DNA from: Chitinophagaceae bacterium
Lineage (GTDB): Bacteria > Bacteroidota > Bacteroidia > Chitinophagales > Chitinophagaceae
Assembly (NCBI GenBank): GCA_025449645.1
Contig: JANWIY010000056.1
Location: 1-44,727, forward strand
Length of the DNA stretch: 44,727 nucleotides
Reading direction: 5' to 3'
Position numbers and translations under genes: made by a program. The notes beneath the pieces were generated by a model that was not told the origin of the DNA, searched no databases, and saw nothing but the letters and a program-made list of their open reading frames with translations. This document shows positions 15,169 to 24,479 of this stretch, in pieces. The stretch's first letter is position 1; each line of letters opens with the position of its first letter.

Positions 15169-15360
15169 TTATCGGTTGAATATAAGAGAAGAGGTAAAAC
15201 TAAATTTAGCAAATTGATCATAATGATGTCCCATGCCTGTTTCATGAAAAACAAGCTGACCGATCAACAGACTGAAACTAATGCCGATAGCCAGACAGAA
15301 AACATTGAATGCCGAAAAAATCTTAGGTCGGCTGAACTCCTGAAAGCGATGACGAGGTAG
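15169..15360 (-). pseudogene. Remnant of an FtsX/MacB-type permease N-terminus
   Basis: One frame without a start codon reads PKIFSAFNVFCLAIGISFSL, then LLIGQLVFHE. This matches the first membrane helix and following segment of the FtsX-like ABC permeases that Bacteroidota carry in many copies. It stops after 63 codons, and no more of the protein is present in any frame. It is most likely a decayed fragment. Apart from it, 15135-15436 shows nothing else. Confidence 0.45.
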
Positions 15361-15436
15361 TTTTTGAACATAGATCTTCCTGGTTCTCTATGCATAATTT
15401 CCGTGAAATAACAGGAAAACACTGTTCATTACCCTA

Positions 15437-15856
15437 TCAAAATTCCTCAATATTTAGCCTTGCTGCAAACATTTCCTTAAGCGTCATATCGCATATTTGA
15501 ACTAATTTTTCTACTTCATTTTCCAGAACAATGCCATCATAGGTAAATTCGATCAGTGTATTTTCTGCTTTCGGCGTTAACTCAAAAATGAACCTAGTGC
15601 CCGTCCAATCAAAGTTGTCCGCTTTGCGTATGCTTTCTGTTGTAAGCCAAACAAGTTTTTTACCTGGCTCAAATTCGACAACTTTGTTTTTTGAATAATG
15701 CCCTTCGCCGGTCTTAAATACAAACTCCGTATCAGGTCTTATGCCTTCCCCTATATATTCTTCCGGCCACCATGTAGTGAGATCAATTACCTGATTAAAA
15801 ACATAATTGGGAGAAAACGGAACTTCAATGCTTGTTGTGTAAATATGATTTTTCAT
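15437..15856 (-). CDS. SRPBCC domain protein, paralogue
   Basis: A 139-aa START-fold protein. I chose the ATG at 15856 because the strand YTTSIEVPFSPNYVFN begins right behind it; the longer open frame adds 17 residues and overlaps the gene upstream. Motifs shared with its paralogues are LTTWWPEEYIG, HYSKNKVVEFEPGKKLVW, WTGTRFIFEL and LIEFTYDGI. It lies 19 nt behind the YCII-SRPBCC gene and is probably cotranscribed under the duplicated-operator promoter. Confidence 0.85.
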   Translation of the reverse strand: MKNHIYTTSIEVPFSPNYVFNQVIDLTTWWPEEYIGEGIRPDTEFVFKTGEGHYSKNKVVEFEPGKKLVWLTTESIRKADNFDWTGTRFIFELTPKAENTLIEFTYDGIVLENEVEKLVQICDMTLKEMFAARLNIEEF

Positions 15857-15875
15857 CGCTATGATATAATCGCGG

Positions 15876-16589
15876 TTATAAATCAAAATGCGGCTTACCA
15901 TGAGCAATAAAGTTGAATAACCATTCTTTTATTACCAGATTCCATCCTTCTGAGCACATGGCATAACTCTCCTTTTCAGGCACAAGGCCTTCATGAGTAA
16001 AGTGAAGAATAGAAGAATACCCGGTGGGGACTATCTCAAAAATCATTCTTGTATTTGTCCATTCATTCTGAGTTTTTAGCCAGTTGAGTTTACTTTCCTC
16101 GACACACCAGACTATTTTTTTATTCTGAATAACTTCTGTTAATTTCTGTTTTGAATAGTGTGTACCCGGATGATTGATGATAAACTCATCATTCAAACTA
16201 AAACTTTGTCCGGTATAGTCTCTGCCGCCCCACCACTTTGGAACCTCTCGGGTAATGCCCCTGAAAACTTCTTCAGGCGATTTAGGTATTTCAATTGTAA
16301 CATTATAGCTTTTGTCTGTCATATACTCGGGTAGCAGGCTATCATTCCAGTCCCTGATAACAAATGACTTTACAAGACCCTCCAGTATGAATGGATCTTC
16401 CCTTACAAATTGTTCGGCTGTCACCCGGTTTTTGAAGATGGCCATGTTTCCCATGTCACCGAATGGCCCAATACCGATCACCTCATTTTTGGCGATATAT
16501 TTATCTACAATGGCTTTGTGTCTTGGATAGACATTCATAATGGCTTCCATGGTAGCACCTGAGGATTCTCCAATAACTACTGCTTTCAT
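15876..16589 (-). CDS. YCII-SRPBCC fusion protein
   Basis: A 237-aa two-domain protein. Residues 1 to about 88 form a YCII-like ferredoxin-fold domain (MKAVVIGESSGATMEAIM, IGIGPFGDMGNMAIF, AEQFVREDPFILEGLV). Residues 92-237 are an SRPBCC domain with PKWWGGRDYTG, HYSKQKLTEV, WTNTRMIFEI, LHFTHEGL and the CSEGWN helix. YCII domains carry a conserved His/Asp pair in many family members; the Asp of REDPF is present here. Its promoter carries the same palindromes as the ArsR operon, so the two units should share regulation. Confidence 0.85.
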   Translation of the reverse strand: MKAVVIGESSGATMEAIMNVYPRHKAIVDKYIAKNEVIGIGPFGDMGNMAIFKNRVTAEQFVREDPFILEGLVKSFVIRDWNDSLLPEYMTDKSYNVTIEIPKSPEEVFRGITREVPKWWGGRDYTGQSFSLNDEFIINHPGTHYSKQKLTEVIQNKKIVWCVEESKLNWLKTQNEWTNTRMIFEIVPTGYSSILHFTHEGLVPEKESYAMCSEGWNLVIKEWLFNFIAHGKPHFDL

Positions 16590-16613
16590 TTTTTTGACTT
16601 TTTATTTAAATAA

Positions 16614-16660
16614 GTAACTATTAGGTTACCCAAATGTATAAGTAACTTTTGAGTTACAAA
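16614..16660 (-). promoter_or_regulatory. Promoter with the same two palindromic operators
   Basis: The plus strand shows GTAAC-TATTAG-GTTAC (16614-16629) and GTAAC-TTTTGA-GTTAC (16642-16657). Read on the minus strand, a TTTG precedes one palindrome and a TACATTTG -7 box lies between the two, the same order as at 12302-12350. It drives the YCII-SRPBCC and SRPBCC genes. Confidence 0.8.
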
Positions 16661-16994
16661 AGTATTTTTTATTAAATACTGACAACCAAAATCCAAGGCA
16701 TTCGAACGCCAGTTTTCTGCATCTAGGAAATTGACCATAAAAATATTCTCAATGCCCGCAAGGCGGAGGAATTAAATGATCACATATTTTGGGGGTAACT
16801 TTAAAAGTATCTGTTTAAATTGGTGCATTGGGCATTGCAATGTCAAAAAGTCCAAGGAATACTATCAATTGGGTACAGTATATGTCATTAGCTGATAACG
16901 TTCTTTTTCATTAGATCAAAAACTATGATTAATATACGCGGACTACGTATTGATACCTATTGACAATGAATAGACATTTTTAGAGCTGCCTGAA
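16661..16994. other. Intergenic region, nothing recognised
   Basis: About 330 bases between the operator region and the PepSY-like gene. I see no credible coding frame, tRNA or strong hairpin. Confidence 0.4.
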
Positions 16995-17423
16995 TTACTC
17001 ATGTTTTACAAAATTCCCGTTCTGATCAAAAATAATATCCTTTCTTTGTACTTCCACTTCATAAGACAACTTACCCTGAGCGTCCGTTACTTTGCCAGCC
17101 TCCGTAATTTTGGCGCCTTTATAATTCTTATGCACATAATCAACAATTGATTTGGGCAATTCCGTTGCAGGAATGGCTTTTACAATCTCAATAAATTTCC
17201 CTGCGGGCGTAAACTGAACGGAATTATCTTCACCCGACTTCCCTCCCCAATTGGCTTCATAATTACCTTTTTCTTTTTCCCATCCCACATTTTTGGCCTG
17301 CGGATAATTCTTCTGAAGAGCCGCTTTAACCACACCCGGAACATCTTTGGTTTTCAGATCCTGTGCGATGCCCGTACGTACGAATAAAAAAGAAGCAATC
17401 GTAAATAAAAAATGTTTTCCCAT
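16995..17423 (-). CDS. Exported PepSY-like (DUF2874-type) protein
   Basis: A 142-aa protein with an N-terminal signal (MGKHFLFTIASFLFVRTGIAQ) and two PepSY-like units: VPGVVKAALQKNYPQAKNVGWE with NYEANW, and LPKSIVDYVHKNYKGAKITEA with KLSYEVEV. This beta-alpha-beta pattern defines the PepSY-like family that is abundant in Bacteroidota periplasms. Its function is unknown; it may bind peptides or metals. It is monocistronic. Confidence 0.85.
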   Translation of the reverse strand: MGKHFLFTIASFLFVRTGIAQDLKTKDVPGVVKAALQKNYPQAKNVGWEKEKGNYEANWGGKSGEDNSVQFTPAGKFIEIVKAIPATELPKSIVDYVHKNYKGAKITEAGKVTDAQGKLSYEVEVQRKDIIFDQNGNFVKHE

Positions 17424-17833
17424 AACGAATTATCTAATGAATACCAAAACTGTACCCCGAATCTGAAGAAATCCTGTGTAAAAACAAAGTTGGTAAAGGC
17501 ATATCAATGAAAGGGCATGGCGTATAAATAAATAGCCCATAATTTATCTGATGCTACCTCACCTGGCCCAAGGCCCATAAGGGTGATGGCGCTCCATCTC
17601 AATCACTGCCTGATATATCCACACCACTTGCTGTGGAAGATGAATTGATTTCCGCAGTTCATCCCAAACCCGTTCCTGACGATGTGTAATCCAATACTAA
17701 AAAAGATAATTTACTCGAATTGCCGGATTGCAAAACCATTCCACCGCCATATGGTTTCGGATAAGGCGCCAAAATGAATGCACGCCTGTTATTACACTGT
17801 AAAAGTGAGCGAGTCTTCTTGCTTGATATTTTA
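17424..17833. other. Intergenic region with a possible coding remnant
   Basis: About 410 bases without a full gene. Near 17555-17690 the minus strand has a short frame with protein-like composition (WITHRQERVWDELRKSIHLP) and no start codon. It may be the tail of a lost gene, which I could not identify. Confidence 0.3.
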
Positions 17834-18454
17834 TCATACTTCACGTCGCCTGAAAGAGCAGAAAATAAAATTTTGTTTTGTCTCAAAAGGAGTAATATGA
17901 TCCTCGGTAAAACAGCTTATTTTTTCAAATTCGCCGGAAAATTCTTCCGTCAGTAAATGCTCGCTGTATCTCTGCACGGGCAGGCCACTGCATTTTTCAG
18001 GACCCTGAATGGAAAAGGTTCCAATAATGATATACCCATTGACTTTCACACAAGCCTTCACAATTGAAATGTATTTACTGATCTCCTCTTTAGCTGTTAA
18101 GAAATGAAAAGTTGCCCGGTCATGCCAGAGGTCAAAGAGATTGTCGGGTTTATATTCTCTAATGTCCTGTTCAATCCATTTTACTTTATCCGCCCGGTTG
18201 CCAAGTCTTGCTCCGGCCCTTTCGAGGGCCTTTGCTGAAATATCCAGCACAGTGATATCTGTGTAACCCAGATCCACCAGAAAATCAACCAGCCTGCTAT
18301 CACCTCCTCCTACATCAATGATCCTGGCCGTTTTTGGCAATTTAAAATCATGAATGAAGTTCAGTGAAGTCTGGGGGAATTCCTGGGTCCAGCTGACTTC
18401 ACCGGGCTGTTTTGTCCGGTAAATATTTTCCCAATGATTTTTATCCTGTTTCAT
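17834..18454 (-). CDS. Class I SAM-dependent methyltransferase
   Basis: A 206-aa protein with a Rossmann-type methyltransferase core. Motif I is ARIIDVGGGDSRLVDFLVD (about 43-61). The acidic end of strand 2 is ITVLDISAKALE, motif post-II is WIEQDIREYKP, and motif IV is LFDLWHDRATFHFL. The family is close to small-molecule (thiol/TehB-like) methyltransferases; the substrate is not readable. It lies 12 nt downstream of the RND adaptor gene, so it is the last gene of that efflux operon and may modify a compound before or instead of export. Confidence 0.85.
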   Translation of the reverse strand: MKQDKNHWENIYRTKQPGEVSWTQEFPQTSLNFIHDFKLPKTARIIDVGGGDSRLVDFLVDLGYTDITVLDISAKALERAGARLGNRADKVKWIEQDIREYKPDNLFDLWHDRATFHFLTAKEEISKYISIVKACVKVNGYIIIGTFSIQGPEKCSGLPVQRYSEHLLTEEFSGEFEKISCFTEDHITPFETKQNFIFCSFRRREV

Positions 18455-18466
18455 GACAACTGAAAT

Positions 18467-19573
18467 TTACCGGACCTTCCAATAAGCTTCGCTGCCTGAT
18501 TTCCTCTCATCTGTGGCTTTTACCAGCAGGGTATCTCCTTTTTTAAGATTCCCGAATATTTCCACACCGCTATCAGTAGTCATTCCCTGGCGTACATCCA
18601 CCCACCCGGCTTTCCCTTGTGTTACTTTAATAACGAATTTTCGCTCAAGGGTTGTTGCAATTGCAGAAGATGGGATCACAAATGATGGGCCGCTGCGTGT
18701 TATGCTTATTTTTGCATAGGCAAAAACCCCGGCTTTCAATAAATGTTTGCTATTGTCAATCTCAAACTCCCAGAGTTCTGTGCGCGTAACAGGATCAATC
18801 GTACCTGTTTTCCGTGTGAGAATTCCGCTAAACTGCCGCTCAGGATATGCATCCACACTGAACAGAATTTTCCGGGCCTTACCTGCAGAGGCAATATACA
18901 TTTCAGGAACCGCAACCCTCAGCCGGAGCGTTTTGTTATTTTGAATGGTTAACAACATCGCATGAACTCCCACTAAAGCACCCGGATCTGCCATGCGGGC
19001 CGTTATCACACCTTCAAAAGGGGCGGTAATATTCAAATACGCCGATACTTCTTTATAAGCCTTTGCTTTTTGCCGGGCCGATTGATATGTAGCGCTGTCG
19101 GACTTCATCTGATCTAGACTGCGTTCCAGATCAACTGGAGCCACAATGCCCGGAGAAGAATTTCGTGATGCCCTGAACAAACGGTCATAATCATCTTTGC
19201 TGGCAGTCCATTTTGCTTTTGCGGCATGTATGGAAGACTCAGCTTCTTCAAATTGTGTATTTACTTCCGGCGCTTCCAGAATTGCCAGGGTTTGCCCTTT
19301 CCGTACTGGGTCCCCGATATCCACCTTCATGGTTTGCACGAAGCCGGATATTTTGGCGTACAGATCTGTCTGTTCATAAGGAAGCAACTCTCCTGGCAAT
19401 TCAATTGTCTTTTTAAGTGTATCGGCCCCTAATATAAATACCGGAACTGTATCTAAAACGGGTGCTTCACTATCAGTCGCTTTCGCGTCCTGTTTTCCAC
19501 TGTTACCACAACCAGCGCAAATGGAGACCACTGTATATAAGGTTAGCGATTTTATAATATTTAAATAGTACAT
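18467..19573 (-). CDS. RND efflux periplasmic adaptor (membrane fusion protein), lipoprotein
   Basis: A 368-aa adaptor of the HlyD/AcrA type. I place the start at ATG 19573, immediately after the stop of the pump gene with one base between; a longer frame is open but overlaps the pump. The lipobox VSICAGC gives a lipid-anchored N-terminus. Barrel-sandwich halves are visible as ISGFVQTMKVDIGDPVRKGQ and NITAPFEGVITARMADPGALV, with a short helical hairpin between. It links the inner-membrane pump (next gene upstream) with the TolC-like channel. Confidence 0.9.
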   Translation of the reverse strand: MYYLNIIKSLTLYTVVSICAGCGNSGKQDAKATDSEAPVLDTVPVFILGADTLKKTIELPGELLPYEQTDLYAKISGFVQTMKVDIGDPVRKGQTLAILEAPEVNTQFEEAESSIHAAKAKWTASKDDYDRLFRASRNSSPGIVAPVDLERSLDQMKSDSATYQSARQKAKAYKEVSAYLNITAPFEGVITARMADPGALVGVHAMLLTIQNNKTLRLRVAVPEMYIASAGKARKILFSVDAYPERQFSGILTRKTGTIDPVTRTELWEFEIDNSKHLLKAGVFAYAKISITRSGPSFVIPSSAIATTLERKFVIKVTQGKAGWVDVRQGMTTDSGVEIFGNLKKGDTLLVKATDERKSGSEAYWKVR

Positions 19574-19574
19574 A

Positions 19575-22500
19575 TTATCTGATATCATAATTTTTGCTGT
19601 TTTGATCATCCGGATCCAGGGATACGGGTGTATATTTCTTTCTGCCTATCAGCCATTGATATATATGGGGAAGAAAAAACAAAACGCTGAAAGCCGAAAA
19701 AATCATTCCACCGATCACCGCAATTCCCAGCGGCGCCGTCTGGTCGCCGCCTTCTGTGAGCCCGAGGGCCATTGGCAGCATACCAGCAATCATAGCGGCG
19801 CTGGTCATCAGGATGGGACGCAAGCGATTGGCAGCAGCTGCCAGATGCGGTGAAGAGTCTTGGGATTTCCTGGAATATTCTGCGCTTGTAATGAATAAGA
19901 CTGCATTCGCAATTGCTACCCCTACAGCCATGATCGTTCCCATATAGGATTGTATATTCATGGTTTGACCAGTAATAAACAGCATGAGCAGGGATCCTGC
20001 AATTACCGAAGGTATGATTGATAAAGCCACTACGGCTACCCGGAATGACTGAAAATAAATGGCCATAGCCAGAAAAATAACAAGGACGGCCACGAGTAAA
20101 CCGAACTGCAGGCTTTGCAGCGTCTGCTGAAGTAACTCCGGCTGACCACGCAATAATATTTTCGCACCGTTAGGCAGGCTGCCCATATCCGAAATGGCCT
20201 GACGCACTTCTTTGAAAACAGCTCCCCTGTCATTTTGCTGGATATTAGCGGTAATGGTTATATAGCGCTGTTGATTCAGGCGGTCATATTCCCCAGGAAT
20301 GGTCGTATGTTTCCAGCTGGCTACTTCGTTCAGATAATGCGTTCTTCCACCTGTGCCGGATGATACCGGGATCGCTTCCAATTGGGCTGTGCTGTTCATT
20401 TGGTATCCTGGATATGCCACCTGTACCTGGTAAGCAGTTCCTGAGGTTTTATCAAGCCAATAACTTGGAGTAGTAAACCTGCTGGAGGAGGTAGCAGCGA
20501 CAGTGGAATTTGCAATCTGTGTACCGGAAATGCCCAATTGGCCTGCCCGGACACGGTCGATATCAAGTTGGATCGCCGGGTAATCAAGCGGTGTTGCTAT
20601 CTGCAGATCCCTTAATGCTGATATGCCAGCTAATTTTTCCAATAATTTTTGTGCCGTTTTTTTCCCTTCCTCCAGATTCCTGTTTGCGACGGCTATTTCT
20701 ACCGGACTTGTACTTCCCAGGCTGAGCACCTGTTCTACGATATCCCCTGGTTCAAAAGACATTCTGATGCCGGGCATTTCCCTTGCAACAGCGGCCCTGA
20801 GCTGCTCTCGGAATTTTTGAATTGGAATTGTACCAGGCTTAAGCCTGATCTTGGTAACCGATTCATTCGGACCGCTGGTCCATAAGTAAATATAATTAAC
20901 AGGGTAACTCGAGGGCTGAGTTCCTACGAAAGCGGATGTTATTTCTACATTTCCTTTGCCTGCAATGCGTTCAGTAAGTGTTAATAATTTCCGCGTGGCA
21001 TCTTCGGTACGTTCAAACCGGGTACCCACGGGCAGGCGTAACCGAACCTGGGCCTGTCCGCTGTCAGTCTGCGGAAATAACTCAGTTCCGGTGTAGGTAA
21101 AAATCAATACTCCCAGGCCAACGGCAATAAGAATAAAAAGACTGCTGAGAACACGGTATTTTGCTTTGAACCGTTCTCCTCCTTTAATGTATCGAGTCCT
21201 GAACCGTTCAAACCGGCTTTGCGTTCCCGGATCCTTCCTAACAGTCAGGTGACGCATCAGCATCCAGTCGGAAACCACAGGTACAAAGGTTTGGGAGAGC
21301 AGAAAAGAGGAGATCATGGCAAACCCTACGGCGAGAGACAGGGGCATGAACATCGCCCGGGGTATTCCAGACATGAATATGGCGGGCACAAAAACAGCCA
21401 GAACACTAAGCAGGATAAGCAATTTTGCACCTGCAATTTCTTTGCAGGCATCAGAAATTGCACGCGCCCTGTTCTTGCCCATTTCCATATGTCTGTGTAT
21501 ATTTTCGATGGTAACCGTTGATTCATCCACAAGGATTCCAACGGACAACGCAAGACCACCCAGTGTCATAATATTAATAGTCTGACCGGTTAGATAAAGC
21601 AAGGTAGCCGCAGAAAGCAAAGCCAAAGGGATGGTCATTATTACAATCAAAGCGCTGCGTTTATCGCCGAGGAACAGGAGTACCATAAGGCCGGTAAGAA
21701 TTGCTCCTAAACCTCCTTCGAATAACAAGCTTTTGAGTGAATTGATTACATAGCCGGACTGGTCAAATTCATAAGTTACTTTTATGTCTGAAGGGATCGA
21801 TGCCTGCATATCCGGCAATGCGGCTTTCACTCTTTTTACCACATCCCAGGTGGAGGCATCTGCTCGCTTGGTTACCGGAATATATACAGATCGCTTTCCG
21901 TTTACCAGAGCATAGCTGGTCGTGATATCCGTTCCCATACTCACGGTTGCAATGTCCCTGATATAGACAACGGGGCCGCTTTTTAATTGCATAGGAATGT
22001 TCTGCAAATCCTGTAATGTTTCGATTACACTATTCTGAGGAGTTATAAAAGTAGTATCGCCAATGCTAACATTGCCGGCAGGCGAGATACTGTTGAACCT
22101 GACCATTGATTGAACCACCTGGTCCGGTGACAAATCATAACCGCGCAATTTTTCGGGGTCGACGGTTACAACGACTGTTTTTTGATTTCCACCGAAAGGA
22201 GGAGGCGCAGAAACACCTGGTAAGGTTGAGAACATCGGACGCACGCGGAACAAAGCAAGGTCAGAAATCTCTCCTAAAGAGCGGGTGTCTGATCTGAACA
22301 CTAACTGACCAACGGGAACACTGCCTGCATCAAAACGGGTGATGAATGGTGGTACGGTGCCGGGTGGCATGAAAGCCCTGGAGCGATTTACATACCCTAC
22401 CACTTCAGCCATCGCCTGGCTCATGTCGGTTCCTTCGTTGAATTCTATCTTGATCAGGGCGGCTCCCTGAATGTTCCTGGAATCTACATATTTGACTCCT

Positions 22501-22727
22501 GTGATGTAAAGGAAATGGTATTCGTAATAAGAAGTAACAAATCCTTCCATTTGTTCTGGCGACAAGCCTCCATATGGCTGGGCAACGTATACAGTAGGGA
22601 TTCCGAGGCGCGGAAAGATATCAATCTTTGAATTGCGGATGGCCATGTATGAAAAGAAAACAATGGCAATTACTGTTACCAGAATCGTTATCGGGTGCCG
22701 TAACGCCGCAACAATTAATTTTATCAT
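19575..22727 (-). CDS. RND multidrug-type efflux permease
   Basis: A full-length RND pump, 1050 aa, with 12 membrane segments and two periplasmic loops. It begins IKLIVAALRHPITILVTV and carries FPRLGIPTVYV, PGTVPPFI (porter domain), the TM4 proton-relay aspartate in ALSVGILVDESTVTIEN, and the second half with FLAMAIYFQSF and AVGVAIANAVLFI. The overall pattern is closer to drug/hydrophobic-compound pumps (HAE type) than to the metal pumps encoded at 29888-33135. It forms an operon tolC-like - pump - adaptor - methyltransferase. Confidence 0.93.
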   Translation of the reverse strand: MIKLIVAALRHPITILVTVIAIVFFSYMAIRNSKIDIFPRLGIPTVYVAQPYGGLSPEQMEGFVTSYYEYHFLYITGVKYVDSRNIQGAALIKIEFNEGTDMSQAMAEVVGYVNRSRAFMPPGTVPPFITRFDAGSVPVGQLVFRSDTRSLGEISDLALFRVRPMFSTLPGVSAPPPFGGNQKTVVVTVDPEKLRGYDLSPDQVVQSMVRFNSISPAGNVSIGDTTFITPQNSVIETLQDLQNIPMQLKSGPVVYIRDIATVSMGTDITTSYALVNGKRSVYIPVTKRADASTWDVVKRVKAALPDMQASIPSDIKVTYEFDQSGYVINSLKSLLFEGGLGAILTGLMVLLFLGDKRSALIVIMTIPLALLSAATLLYLTGQTINIMTLGGLALSVGILVDESTVTIENIHRHMEMGKNRARAISDACKEIAGAKLLILLSVLAVFVPAIFMSGIPRAMFMPLSLAVGFAMISSFLLSQTFVPVVSDWMLMRHLTVRKDPGTQSRFERFRTRYIKGGERFKAKYRVLSSLFILIAVGLGVLIFTYTGTELFPQTDSGQAQVRLRLPVGTRFERTEDATRKLLTLTERIAGKGNVEITSAFVGTQPSSYPVNYIYLWTSGPNESVTKIRLKPGTIPIQKFREQLRAAVAREMPGIRMSFEPGDIVEQVLSLGSTSPVEIAVANRNLEEGKKTAQKLLEKLAGISALRDLQIATPLDYPAIQLDIDRVRAGQLGISGTQIANSTVAATSSSRFTTPSYWLDKTSGTAYQVQVAYPGYQMNSTAQLEAIPVSSGTGGRTHYLNEVASWKHTTIPGEYDRLNQQRYITITANIQQNDRGAVFKEVRQAISDMGSLPNGAKILLRGQPELLQQTLQSLQFGLLVAVLVIFLAMAIYFQSFRVAVVALSIIPSVIAGSLLMLFITGQTMNIQSYMGTIMAVGVAIANAVLFITSAEYSRKSQDSSPHLAAAANRLRPILMTSAAMIAGMLPMALGLTEGGDQTAPLGIAVIGGMIFSAFSVLFFLPHIYQWLIGRKKYTPVSLDPDDQNSKNYDIR

Positions 22728-22737
22728 ACTATATTAA

Positions 22738-24135
22738 TTATCTCAATTGATTCGTAAAGACAGTCAGGTTACCCCTCGATACGCCAATTTCGAGTAAGGA
22801 TTTCCAAACCTGCAAAAAAGCATTAGCCTCCATCGCCTCTGCATTTAGCAGCTGATATTGCCCCTGGGTAAGCCGGGTAAAATCAACCAGTCCGCTCTCA
22901 TAACTTTGATTCAGCCCTTCATATGCATTCCTCGCTGCTTTCGATTGAACAGGCGCAAGTTCTGCGATCAGCAGATTCTGCCCGTACATAATCTGGGCAG
23001 TTTCTATCTGTTTTTGAATATCGATAGATACTTGTGATAGTCGCAATTCATCTGCTTTAAGAAGCGAACTATATTGTTTTTTTTGGATGTTTATCTTCGA
23101 AAATTGAAGAATAGGAAAACTGAGTTGAAAGCCAGCTCCAAAATTGTTCCTTGTTAAGGACCATCCACCTGCTTTATCAATCACTCCATTTGATTCTACC
23201 CCAGAACCACGGGCAAAAGCATTTGCCCAAATATCGAACCTTGGACGCCAGGACCGGTCTATCTCCTTTAAATTAGCAGCACTGACCACGACGAGCGCTT
23301 CATAATACTTATAATCCGGGTTTTGAGTGTAAAGACTCGTGGTGTCAGGAAGTTTGGGTAGTTGAACGGCCAGCAGCGTGTCTGACAATATCAGGTTATC
23401 CGGAGTATCCGAAAGGCCGGTCAACCGGAAAAGTTCTAAAGACTGTGACTGGTAAAGGCGCTGCGTGGTTAACCAGTCCATTTCTGCCTGTGCAAGTGTG
23501 GATTGGAATTGGACGGTATCAAGACCGGGACGTAATCCTTCTTTAGCCAGCACGAGGGATTGTTGCAAACCGGTCTGGGTACGATTTATATTTGATTGCT
23601 GACTGGCCAGAAGCTTTTTGAGATATACCAGGTCAAGGTAAACAGTAATCCCCACGTATTGCTGCCGGAATAAAGCGTTGTCATAATAACTTGCCGCCAG
23701 TTTGAATTGTGCAACCGCTTTTTCAATTGCCGCCTCCCGCTGCCCGAAAGTAAGCGGTGCCCATTGAAATAACCCGGTCAATGCCGTACCAGGAACAGGG
23801 TCATACCTGTTGGCGGCAGAAGAAGGGCCGGTAATCGGCATCATTAACCCCGGATAGCTCATGCCCGTAATATTGTTGTAGGTAGCGTAACCGGCCTGGT
23901 AGCCCGCTGTCAGGTTCGGCACCAAGGTATTTTTGACGAGATCGATATTATTGCCTGCTGCTTCTGTTTGCTTTTGAAATGACTGCAACTCAGGTTGCCC
24001 CGACTGCACAAGAATAAGCATCTCTTTAATTGACAATATGCGTTTTTGGGCGCTCGCAACCTGAGCAATTGCAAGCAAACCAAGAAAAACAAATCCCATC
24101 CTATGGTCAATATTGAGGCAGGTAAGCGATTTCAT
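22738..24135 (-). CDS. TolC-family outer-membrane channel
   Basis: A 465-aa outer-membrane efflux protein with an N-terminal signal peptide (LGLLAIAQVASAQ). Two repeated coiled helical pairs are typical: LSIKEMLILVQSGQPELQSF at the start and the duplicated segment near 340 (FSKINIQKKQYSSLLKADEL). A LNQSYESGLVDFTRLTQGQY motif marks the second coil. It is the first gene of the RND operon; the pump gene starts 10 nt after its stop. Confidence 0.92.
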   Translation of the reverse strand: MKSLTCLNIDHRMGFVFLGLLAIAQVASAQKRILSIKEMLILVQSGQPELQSFQKQTEAAGNNIDLVKNTLVPNLTAGYQAGYATYNNITGMSYPGLMMPITGPSSAANRYDPVPGTALTGLFQWAPLTFGQREAAIEKAVAQFKLAASYYDNALFRQQYVGITVYLDLVYLKKLLASQQSNINRTQTGLQQSLVLAKEGLRPGLDTVQFQSTLAQAEMDWLTTQRLYQSQSLELFRLTGLSDTPDNLILSDTLLAVQLPKLPDTTSLYTQNPDYKYYEALVVVSAANLKEIDRSWRPRFDIWANAFARGSGVESNGVIDKAGGWSLTRNNFGAGFQLSFPILQFSKINIQKKQYSSLLKADELRLSQVSIDIQKQIETAQIMYGQNLLIAELAPVQSKAARNAYEGLNQSYESGLVDFTRLTQGQYQLLNAEAMEANAFLQVWKSLLEIGVSRGNLTVFTNQLR

Positions 24136-24479
24136 AGATTTTACCGGTTATGATTGAAGGGTGGAGCAAGTGATTTATCTTCTTGCATCGATTATCTGTA
24201 CTAACGCATTTTTTCAGACAAGGCATTGCAACATCTTTGACTATGCCTGAGGTTGATTTCGATCTTCTATCTGAGATTGGATCGCCAAAAGGTTAAACAC
24301 CAGTCTATTTTCAAAATTACCATATTGACTAATAATAATTGGACATTCTTTGCTGGTTACCAGACGTTCCTGCAACGCTTTGAGGCCTGAGTTCCGAAGT
24401 CAAATAGAGGAAAAACGATTTGGTTGAGAGTAACTGAGAATGAAATGATGCCTGGGGATTTGACATCTGCAAAAAAAGC
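24136..24479. other. Intergenic region upstream of the RND operon
   Basis: About 340 bases without a credible gene. It must contain the promoter of the tolC-like operon on the minus strand; I could not single out a convincing TAnnTTTG box. Confidence 0.35.
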
